NCBI GenBank assembly: GCA_016866915.1
Contig: VGKR01000018.1
Span: forward strand, 1 to 9,881
From: Candidatus Pacearchaeota archaeon
GTDB taxonomy: Archaea; Nanobdellota; Nanobdellia; Pacearchaeales; GW2011-AR1
Length of the DNA: 9,881 bases
Direction: 5' to 3'
A program made the translations under genes and the position numbers. The notes below the pieces were generated by a model. It searched no databases, had not been told where the DNA came from, and worked only from the letters and a program-made list of their open reading frames with translations. Shown here in pieces: positions 5,233-9,881 of this stretch. How positions within the stretch are numbered: the stretch's first letter is position 1; each line of letters starts with the position of its first letter.

Positions 5233-6708
5233 CTACCAAAAGACAATCCATTTTCTTAATTTATCAAGAAAATAAGCAAGTGTGACTTCATTTCTTTTGT
5301 ATTGCTGATATGCGCCAAGCATGTCTTGAATTGTTACTACATCAAGTGTTGGTTGTGGAGGGTCTGGTTCTGGAATTATTTCTCCCAAGTCTATTTCTTC
5401 AGAATCCCCTAATCTCAATGGATGAGGATAGGGATATGGAACATAATAAAGCTTCCAAGCTCCATTTTTACAGCGATAAAGCTTTTCCTCATCTGTAGCC
5501 CACCAAGCAACACCTTCAGTAGTGCAAGTAGCTGGTCGTTGTGAAATCAAACCCGCGCCAACACCAGAAGAACCATCAAAAGTTGCCTCTTGCTGCCAAA
5601 AATGAATGTTATGGGTTGGCACTCGACCTTCATGGCAACCTTGATTTTCCCACTCTCCACAGTCTCTTGATCCATAATCAAAAGTACCAACAGAATCAAA
5701 TGGCATTCTGATATTGTTTCGCGTATTTCCAAAATAATAGGTATCCCAAATGTGTTGAGGTTGACCATCTAAGGCATGAGTGGGAGGATTGCCAGCATCG
5801 TCGTATTCCTCTCGAATGACCGCACCGGCGGAAACCGTGTTGATTAACTTATTGTTATATACAAGAGACCTCCCTCCTCTTAAATCTACAGTTCGACACA
5901 TATATGAACCGCCATGAATGACATTCTCGTATATCTCAACACCCATCATTGAATATCCCATACCCGGACCCATATTTCCATGAGCATCGAAAGTAGGAAA
6001 CGAATGGGCTGTGAGAGTAATATCATTATACCTAAATGCATATCTTCCGCCCCATCCAGAATTAACCACAGATCCTCCAGTGAAATTATTATCTTCAAAA
6101 TAAAAATTATCAGCAGTTCCAAAGTTAAATGTATGACTATTCCATATTTGTGCATCTAATGAAAATATTCCGACAATTGTTCCACCTTGCCAATCATTGT
6201 TATCTGCAACGCCGTAAACAGGACCATGTTGACAGAGATTATGCCCAGAAGCATTAATTATTCGAGTATGATCAATACGAATTTTATTGATAGGATAATT
6301 TGCATTTCCATTGACCAAAAAAATTCCTCCGCTTTTTCTATCACAGTCAAATGTGAATCCTGATAATCTAAAGAGTTCGTTGTTAGCTGGATGCTGCGGC
6401 CAATATACTATAAGATAGCGAGAAGTATGTGTTGCCCAACCTGTACCCTCATAGTTGCTTATAATAATTGTGTTGCCAATTCCTGTCCCAATCAGATTAA
6501 TTCCTTTTCTAATAACTAATTGATTATTCCATGTGCAGGTTCCAGCTGGAACTCTTACTGTATCTGCAATTTGCGCCAAATCAATAGCAGAAGAAACATC
6601 TTCATAAGAGCAACTTGCTGCATAAATTTCGGCAGCACTAATCATTGAGATCATTATGGGAATAAAAAATAAAACCAAAACAAAAAAACAAATTAACTCT
6701 TTTTTCAT
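5233..6708 (-). CDS. Secreted right-handed beta-helix protein with C-terminal helical tail
   Basis: This is a 491-residue protein. Residues 1-26 are a signal peptide (KKE, then a hydrophobic core, then ISAA). Residues 33-80 match the opening of parallel beta-helix proteins: 'ADTVRVPAGTCTW', 'LVIRKGINLIGTGIGNTII'. Repeated short strands with Asn/Gly turns (for example 'FYFEDNNFTGG', 'VEIYENVIHGG', 'SLVYNNKLIN') run to about 350. Residues 402-432 ('WWATDEEKLYRC', then 'YYVPYPYPHPLR') resemble the end of bacterial beta-helix proteins. A Pro-rich linker (441-455) leads to a predicted helix (457-491, ending 'LRKWIVFW'). The fold is typical of polysaccharide lyases, hydrolases and adhesins. I cannot identify a catalytic site, so an enzymatic role on glycans is only possible. 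The DNA is visibly richer in G+C than its neighbours and the gene sits between two tRNA genes, which suggests transfer. The ATG lies about 27 nt from a TATA-like box. Confidence 0.85.
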   Translation of the reverse strand: MKKELICFFVLVLFFIPIMISMISAAEIYAASCSYEDVSSAIDLAQIADTVRVPAGTCTWNNQLVIRKGINLIGTGIGNTIIISNYEGTGWATHTSRYLIVYWPQHPANNELFRLSGFTFDCDRKSGGIFLVNGNANYPINKIRIDHTRIINASGHNLCQHGPVYGVADNNDWQGGTIVGIFSLDAQIWNSHTFNFGTADNFYFEDNNFTGGSVVNSGWGGRYAFRYNDITLTAHSFPTFDAHGNMGPGMGYSMMGVEIYENVIHGGSYMCRTVDLRGGRSLVYNNKLINTVSAGAVIREEYDDAGNPPTHALDGQPQHIWDTYYFGNTRNNIRMPFDSVGTFDYGSRDCGEWENQGCHEGRVPTHNIHFWQQEATFDGSSGVGAGLISQRPATCTTEGVAWWATDEEKLYRCKNGAWKLYYVPYPYPHPLRLGDSEEIDLGEIIPEPDPPQPTLDVVTIQDMLGAYQQYKRNEVTLAYFLDKLRKWIVFW

Positions 6709-6730
6709 TATTAATATAATAAAATGTAAC

Positions 6731-6739
6731 TTATAAAAT
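6731..6739 (-). promoter_or_regulatory. TATA box of the beta-helix gene
   Basis: The minus strand reads ATTTTATAA, centred about 27 nt upstream of the ATG at 6708. It predicts a leaderless or nearly leaderless mRNA. Confidence 0.5.
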
Positions 6740-6783
6740 TAATCATATCAAATAAATTAAGTTTTAGTTGATTTCACAAAAAG

Positions 6784-6791
6784 CTTAAAAA
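6784..6791 (+). promoter_or_regulatory. TATA-like box of the PspC gene
   Basis: CTTAAAAA is centred about 26 nt upstream of the ATG at 6813, again leaving no room for a ribosome-binding site and implying leaderless translation. Confidence 0.45.
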
Positions 6792-6812
6792 CATCTAAAA
6801 TTTAAAATATAA

Positions 6813-7025
6813 ATGGCTCGAAAAAAACTTTATCGAAACACAAAAGAAAAAATGATTGGTGGTGTCTGTGCAGGACTTGGGAATTTTTTAGATGTTGATC
6901 CCACAATTATAAGATTAGGTTGGGCGATTTTGACAATTTTATCTATTGGTGTTGGATTAATAGCATATCTTATTGCATGGGCAATCATTCCAGAAGAAAA
7001 ATCTCAAAAATCAAAGAAAAAGTAA
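6813..7025 (+). CDS. PspC-domain small membrane protein
   Basis: The 70-residue product is almost entirely one PspC domain. It has a basic N-terminus (MARKKLYRNTKEK), the family signature 'GGVCAGLGNFLDVDPTIIRLGWA' in two overlapping parts (GGVCAGLGNF, then DVDPTIIRLGWA) at about residues 16-38, and a single hydrophobic segment (about 36-58) ending 'AWAIIPEE', then a Lys/Ser-rich tail. In bacteria PspC takes part in the envelope stress response as an inner-membrane sensor. Stand-alone short PspC proteins are common in archaea and their role there is poorly known. The length is normal for the single-domain form. It is divergent from the beta-helix gene, and no PspA/PspB partner is visible. The domain identification is secure; membrane-stress function here is inference. 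Confidence 0.9.
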   Translation: MARKKLYRNTKEKMIGGVCAGLGNFLDVDPTIIRLGWAILTILSIGVGLIAYLIAWAIIPEEKSQKSKKK

Positions 7026-7210
7026 AAACAGATAATTCTGCCTTTTTCTTATAAAGAGAAGCTTTAAAAATTAAAAATCTCATTCTACTTAAATCACTTA
7101 GCCTTATGACGACTACACTTAGGCGACATGGGGTGAACGAAGTATAGTGAAGTGAGCCCCGATAGTTCAAGTTAAAATGAAAATTTTGCTAAGCTCTATC
7201 GGATGTTGAA
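7026..7210 (+). other. Structured, non-coding leader region of tRNA-Glu
   Basis: No convincing gene is present. A T5 tract (7043-7047) may end PspC transcription. CTTTAAAAAT (7062-7071) is a possible TATA box that would start a transcript near 7093. From there TCACTT (7094-7099) can pair with AAGTGA (7150-7155), enclosing GCCT/AGGC (7102-7105 with 7121-7124). Then comes the copy of the tRNA-Glu 5' end (7156-7169) and its partial complement CTATCGG (7196-7202). Whether this is a stable RNA, a tRNA leader or both cannot be told from sequence. Confidence 0.35.
7156..7169 (+). repeat. Exact copy of tRNA-Glu nucleotides 1-14 upstream of the tRNA
   Basis: GCCCCGATAGTTCA is identical to 7211-7224, covering the acceptor strand, T8, A9, the D-stem 5' strand and the first D-loop base. 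The offset is 55 nt. CCGATAG within it (7159-7165) is complementary to CTATCGG at 7196-7202. Confidence 0.9.
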
Positions 7211-7364
7211 GCCCCGATAGTTCAGAGGCCAAGAATGCGGCCCTTTCAAGCGATGGTGCAAACCAACGATTGCTGAAGAAATTCGCAAGAATTTCTGATT
7301 CAAACGACAACGCGAAACTACGTGAAGTCCGGCCGTGACCCGGGTTCGAATCCCGGTCGGGGCG
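7211..7364 (+). tRNA. tRNA-Glu(UUC) with an 81-nt intron
   Basis: Acceptor GCCCCGA (7211-7217) pairs with TCGGGGC (7357-7363), and the discriminator is G7364. The D stem is GTTC/GAAT (7220-7223, 7233-7236) with GG in the loop. The anticodon stem CGGCC (7238-7242) pairs with GGCCG (7331-7335). The T arm CCGGG-TTCGAAT-CCCGG is perfect. The loop gives anticodon TTC (7245-7247). The intron is 7249-7329, defined by a bulge-helix-bulge: CTTT (7243-7246) pairs with GAAG (7324-7327, one wobble), with 3-nt bulges 7247-7249 and 7328-7330. GCG (7250-7252) with CGT (7321-7323) forms the inner helix. A T6 run at 7365-7370 follows at once and probably terminates transcription. The gene is convergent with the glycosyltransferase gene, whose stop codon lies in the same T run. 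Confidence 0.93.
7249..7329 (+). other. tRNA-Glu intron (archaeal, position 37/38)
   Basis: The boundaries are set by the bulge-helix-bulge geometry. The intron contains an 8-bp hairpin (AGAAATTC 7277-7284 with GAATTTCT 7289-7296) capped by a GCAA (GNRA) tetraloop. It shares 13 of 14 nt with the tRNA-Ile intron hairpin. No open reading frame for a homing endonuclease fits in it. Confidence 0.85.
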
Positions 7365-7370
7365 TTTTTT
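7365..7370 (+). terminator. T6 terminator of tRNA-Glu
   Basis: Six T follow directly after the discriminator base. The same bases form part of the reverse-strand TAA stop (7369-7371) of the glycosyltransferase gene, so the two genes meet without a spacer. Confidence 0.5.
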
Positions 7371-8499
7371 AAGAAACAATTTTTTCTAATCGAGAAATAT
7401 AAGAATCCCATGTATTTTCTAAGGCTACTTTTTGCCTAGCTCTTTTCACAACTTCTTGAACTTTTTCAGGATTTTCTTGAATTTTTATAAATGAATTAAA
7501 CACAGCTTCTGCATTCTCTGAAGAACCAATTGTATATGGACTTTTACAACTAATCGTAGGAATTCCAACAGTCATTGCATCAATAACTGATTTAGAATAA
7601 AGTTCAGGAGTAATCATTGGCTGAATTAAAACATCTGAAGCTAAAAAATATTTAAGCATACTTTTAGCAGAATTTTCATCTAATTTTTCAATCCAGGGTA
7701 CAAAAGTCACAGAATCTAGAATATTTTCATTTAAGCCATATTGCATCATTTCTTCTTTCATTTTTTCTTTTGTGCCTAAAAGAATTAATTGAGAAGGAGG
7801 ATAGTTTTTTCTTATTTTTTTAAAAGATTCAAAAAGACAATTAGCTCCTTTTTTTGGATAGATTCTTCCACAATAAAGAATTACTTTTTCTTTTCTAAAA
7901 GATTCTCTTAATTTTATTGCATCTTCTTCTGCTTTTTCAATCATCTCTCTAGGCAAATCATAAAAATCAGAAACATTTTCGAAAACATGAATGGTTTTTT
8001 TGATATTTAATAATTCAAGAACTCTTTTGTGATTTTTTGAAATTGTAAATAAATAATCTGATTTCTCCATAGCACTTAATTGGGCTTTTTCCCTTTCAGA
8101 AAGATTAGTAATTAAACTGTTCAATTGAGATGATTCCAGCTTTCCTTCTAAAAAAGGTATTTTGTCTTTTTCTTTAAGATAAAAATATGGAATAATTGCA
8201 TGGAGTCCGTAAATTAAAGTTTGTTTTTTTCCTGCAAGAATTTTATCAAGAAAGCCCCTATATTCCCAGGTATGAGTTTGAAGATGAAGAATTCCGTTTA
8301 GATTTTGTAATTCATTTTCTTCCAAGGGTCGGGTTTGTTCTGTTAAAATATCGACAGAAAGAGGTATGCCATCCCACCAACTAGAATAAAATCTAGTTTC
8401 ATAGCCTCTTTTATTTAAATTTTTAGCAAGACTCCAAGAGTGCTCAAATGCTCCACTTCTTCTTCTGGAAAATCCTAAAATATAGTGATTTTTTTCCAT
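7369..8499 (-). CDS. GT4-type (GT-B fold) glycosyltransferase
   Basis: This 376-residue protein has a normal length for family GT4. Its N-terminal half carries a Gly/Ser-rich start (FSRRRSGAFEHSWSLAKNLNKRGYE), typical of an acceptor domain, and no signal peptide. The C-terminal nucleotide-sugar domain starts near residue 205 with 'ILYCGRIYPKKGANCLFESFKKI' split as CGRIYPKKG (210-218) and the following helix, the GT4 G-R...K-G donor-binding motif. 'ILLGTKEK' and 'VTFVPWI' follow. The signature 'TPELYSKSVIDAMTVGIPTISC' (parts at 297-318) contains the family E-x7-E motif as E299-x7-D307, with Asp replacing the second Glu. It would transfer a sugar from a nucleotide donor in the cytoplasm, perhaps for surface glycans or glycoproteins; the substrate is unknown. 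It is a single gene, minus strand, between a hypothetical gene and tRNA-Glu. Confidence 0.88.
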   Translation of the reverse strand: MEKNHYILGFSRRRSGAFEHSWSLAKNLNKRGYETRFYSSWWDGIPLSVDILTEQTRPLEENELQNLNGILHLQTHTWEYRGFLDKILAGKKQTLIYGLHAIIPYFYLKEKDKIPFLEGKLESSQLNSLITNLSEREKAQLSAMEKSDYLFTISKNHKRVLELLNIKKTIHVFENVSDFYDLPREMIEKAEEDAIKLRESFRKEKVILYCGRIYPKKGANCLFESFKKIRKNYPPSQLILLGTKEKMKEEMMQYGLNENILDSVTFVPWIEKLDENSAKSMLKYFLASDVLIQPMITPELYSKSVIDAMTVGIPTISCKSPYTIGSSENAEAVFNSFIKIQENPEKVQEVVKRARQKVALENTWDSYISRLEKIVS

Positions 8500-8542
8500 A
8501 TTATTGTAAATTTTTAGTTCTGTTCCTTTCTTCCCTAAATTG

Positions 8543-8550
8543 TTTATAAA
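8543..8550 (-). promoter_or_regulatory. TATA box of the glycosyltransferase gene
   Basis: TTTATAAA is palindromic. Read on the minus strand it is centred about 47 nt upstream of the ATG at 8499, so the mRNA would carry a leader of roughly 20 nt, unlike the leaderless genes around it. No clear Shine-Dalgarno sequence is visible. Confidence 0.45.
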
Positions 8551-8589
8551 TTTTTCTGTTTTAAAGGGAGAAATTAAAAATCAGGATAT

Positions 8590-9084
8590 CTACTTCACCC
8601 TCTTCATCATATCAAAAATAGATTTCTTTTCAAACAGAATTATTTTGTTTTGCTCAAGGTCTATGTGAATTTTTAAAAGTCCTAGCATTGAAACAAAGAC
8701 TGTGCAGACAAGAAAACTCTTTCCTTTCAAAGCTTGCAGAGAAATTATTATTTTTTGAAGTTTATTTTTGATTTTCTGGTTTTCAATCTCTACATTAATT
8801 TTTTGTTCTATTTCTTCAAAGTTAAAATTCGTGTTTTCTTTTATTTTTTCCGGAATTCCTTTGGAAATCTTTTCAACAGGAATTTTTTCAATGCAGTCAT
8901 CAATTCTAAAGCTAAACATCTTTTTAGTTGAAGGAACATAAAAATCCAAATGTTTCTGATTGTCTTTTCCTTCTTTGTCTATTGTAAAAAATCCAGAACA
9001 AAGATATGCTTTTGGATTTTCTTTTTTAAATTCCTTAAAAATGTCTAAGGAATTTAGTTTTTCAGAATAAAATTGCAGATTCAT
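8590..9084 (-). CDS. Hypothetical protein resembling conserved DPANN proteins
   Basis: The 164-residue product is soluble-looking, with no signal peptide. Residues 1-60 are mixed alpha/beta ('NPKAYLCSGFFTIDKEG', 'HLDFYVPSTKKMFSFRIDD'). A Lys/Glu-rich helical stretch at about 72-110 suggests a coiled coil. The C-terminal part alternates helix and strand ('SLQALKGKSFLVCTVFVSMLGLLKIHIDLEQNKIILFEKKSIFDMMK' in separate pieces from about residue 115). The pattern 'K..LVC..F...LGLLKIHID...NKI..FEK.S.FD' is one I associate with a conserved uncharacterised family in Woesearchaeota-like genomes. No function is known to me. The gene overlaps the end of the 41-codon ORF upstream, so the two may be co-transcribed and translationally coupled. 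It is separated by 90 bp from the glycosyltransferase gene, which has its own TATA box. Confidence 0.75.
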   Translation of the reverse strand: MNLQFYSEKLNSLDIFKEFKKENPKAYLCSGFFTIDKEGKDNQKHLDFYVPSTKKMFSFRIDDCIEKIPVEKISKGIPEKIKENTNFNFEEIEQKINVEIENQKIKNKLQKIIISLQALKGKSFLVCTVFVSMLGLLKIHIDLEQNKIILFEKKSIFDMMKRVK

Positions 9085-9187
9085 TTTTCAGAATATTTTT
9101 TTCCAAATCTTTTAATTTTGACATAGCATCTGCTTCAAATTTCTCTACTAATTTTCTATTATCTTCTTCAAGTAATTTCAAATCCAT
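9062..9187 (-). CDS. Small charged helical ORF overlapping the next gene
   Basis: ATG at 9187 opens a 41-residue frame (MDLKLLEEDNRKLVEKF, then EADAMSKLKDLEKNILKN, then ESAILF) ending at TGA 9062-9064. The composition is a single amphipathic, coiled-coil-like helix rich in Lys, Glu and Leu. It overlaps the 164-residue gene's start by 23 nt in another frame, an arrangement typical of translational coupling. A TATA box (9209-9218) sits 26 nt upstream of its ATG and no comparable box precedes the ATG at 9084, so transcription of the pair probably begins at this ORF. It may be a small partner of the downstream protein, which also has a coiled-coil stretch, or simply a translated leader. I do not recognise the family. 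Confidence 0.5.
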   Translation of the reverse strand: MDLKLLEEDNRKLVEKFEADAMSKLKDLEKNILKNESAILF

Positions 9188-9208
9188 GTTTTTTTAAGGC
9201 TATTTCAT

Positions 9209-9218
9209 CTTTTAAAAC
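9209..9218 (-). promoter_or_regulatory. TATA box for the 41-codon ORF and downstream gene
   Basis: The minus strand reads GTTTTAAAAG, centred about 26 nt upstream of the ATG at 9187. It predicts a leaderless transcript that starts at the small ORF. Confidence 0.5.
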
Positions 9219-9250
9219 TATCTGGAGTAATCGGAATTTCCATATAAATA

Positions 9251-9260
9251 TTTATAAATA
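9251..9260 (+). promoter_or_regulatory. TATA box of the Ig-like surface protein gene
   Basis: TTTATAAATA is an excellent archaeal TATA match, centred about 25 nt upstream of the ATG at 9280. It overlaps the palindrome ATAAATATTTAT (9244-9255). This spacing supports ATG 9280 as the start of a leaderless mRNA. Confidence 0.6.
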
Positions 9261-9279
9261 ATGTTAGACTTTAATCGGC

Positions 9280-9881
9280 ATGAAAAAAGCAGGGCTGCAA
9301 ATAATATTTTTACTGGGAATTCTTTTGATTATTCCCCTTATTTCCGCAGAGATAATGATCAATTCTCAGCCAAAAGAAACATACAATCTTGGAGATGTTA
9401 TTTCAATTCCAGTCACAATAAAAACAGTATCTCCAATAACTGGAATTTTTAATGTTGACCTTCTTTGTGGAACAGCTCAAATAAATTTCTTCAAAAACGG
9501 AGTTAGTCTTGCTGCAGGAGAAGAAAAAAGAATGGAAGCTTCACTTATTCTGACAAAAAGTGTTATTGGAACAACTACTGGTTCCTGTAAAATAAAAGCA
9601 TATATTGGAGAAACCTATGCCCTTACTAATGATTTCAAAATTTCTAATTTAATGACAATAGAGGCAAATTTTGAATCTTCTGAATTTTTTCCAGGGGATA
9701 ATCTTCTAATTGAAGGACAGGTAATCAGAGAAACAGGCAAAGAAGCAAATGGTCTTATTGAATTTTCAATTGTGGAGGGAGAGTCTGTAATTCTAAGTCA
9801 ATTAGAGTCAGTAACAAATGGTTTCTTTTCCATAAATGTCTCTCTTCCTGAAAAAATGAAAGCAGGAATCTATTTAACAAA
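9280..9881 (+). CDS. Secreted surface protein with Ig-like domains (3' end outside window)
   Basis: ATG 9280 opens a frame that stays open to the right edge, 200 codons. The first 24 residues are a signal peptide (MKKAGLQ, hydrophobic core, then IPLISA|E). The mature part begins 'EIMINSQPKETYNLGDVISIPVTIK', in the style of an immunoglobulin-like beta sandwich, with two Cys (in 'LLCGT' and 'GSCKIKAY') that could form a disulfide. A second beta-rich domain starts near residue 128 ('FESSEFFPGDNLLIEGQVIRE') and continues with 'EANGLIEFSI' and 'NGFFSINVSLPEKMKAGIY'. This looks like the carboxypeptidase-regulatory or macroglobulin-like repeats of archaeal envelope proteins. Homologues I recall are large, so much of the protein is probably beyond the window. 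It acts outside the cell; a specific role cannot be given. Confidence 0.8.
   Translation, partial: MKKAGLQIIFLLGILLIIPLISAEIMINSQPKETYNLGDVISIPVTIKTVSPITGIFNVDLLCGTAQINFFKNGVSLAAGEEKRMEASLILTKSVIGTTTGSCKIKAYIGETYALTNDFKISNLMTIEANFESSEFFPGDNLLIEGQVIRETGKEANGLIEFSIVEGESVILSQLESVTNGFFSINVSLPEKMKAGIYLT

Noticed and set aside
7249..7329. C/D-box guide RNA inside the tRNA-Glu intron
   Set aside because: Two CTGA sequences (7273-7276, 7295-7298) could be D/D' boxes, but there is no good RTGATGA C box and the CTGAs sit against the hairpin stem.
9261..9452. Plus-strand open frame starting at ATG 9261
   Set aside because: It overlaps the secreted-protein frame from 9280, which has a signal peptide, a correctly spaced TATA box and stays open to the edge; the 9261 product looks random.

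Overview
The window looks like the genome of a DPANN archaeon, most likely from the Woesearchaeota/Pacearchaeota part of the group. The DNA is AT-rich. Both tRNA genes carry introns at position 37/38 with textbook archaeal bulge-helix-bulge splice sites. Most protein genes have an archaeal TATA-like box about 25-27 nt upstream of the start codon and little or no room for a leader, which implies leaderless mRNAs. The small proteins, surface proteins and repeat modules resemble ones I associate with these lineages. The lineage call is by recognition only; there is no rRNA or marker gene here.

Layout. Positions 1-4488 (minus strand) are one open frame that runs off the left edge: the first 1496 residues of a giant secreted or membrane-anchored fibre-like protein. 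It is built from a duplicated module of about 569 residues, and each copy contains an array of 22-residue repeats dense in N-glycosylation sequons. A 278-bp AT-rich intergenic region with repeated motifs separates it from a divergent small ribbon-helix-helix (RHH)-like protein gene (4767-4958, plus). Next come an intron-containing tRNA-Ile with a rare UAU anticodon (5076-5203, plus), a convergent gene for a secreted right-handed beta-helix protein (5233-6708, minus), a divergent PspC-domain membrane protein (6813-7025, plus) and an intron-containing tRNA-Glu(UUC) (7211-7364, plus). The right part holds a GT4-type glycosyltransferase (7369-8499, minus), a conserved-looking hypothetical protein (8590-9084, minus), a 41-codon ORF overlapping its start (9062-9187, minus), and the first 200 codons of a second secreted surface protein (9280-9881, plus), cut by the right edge.

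How it fits together. Three of the proteins are exported (giant fibre, beta-helix protein, Ig-like surface protein), one is a membrane protein (PspC) and one is a glycosyltransferase, so the region leans towards the cell surface. The sequon-rich repeats make glycosylation of the fibre plausible, but nothing ties the local glycosyltransferase to it.

The most unusual signal is not a protein. The first 13-14 nt of each tRNA (acceptor strand, positions 8-9 and D-stem 5' strand) are repeated exactly, 62 nt upstream of tRNA-Ile and 55 nt upstream of tRNA-Glu. For tRNA-Ile the predicted transcription start falls on the extra copy. For tRNA-Glu a 7-nt complement between the two copies could pair with either. 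The two introns also share a near-identical hairpin. I know of no standard feature that explains this pattern.
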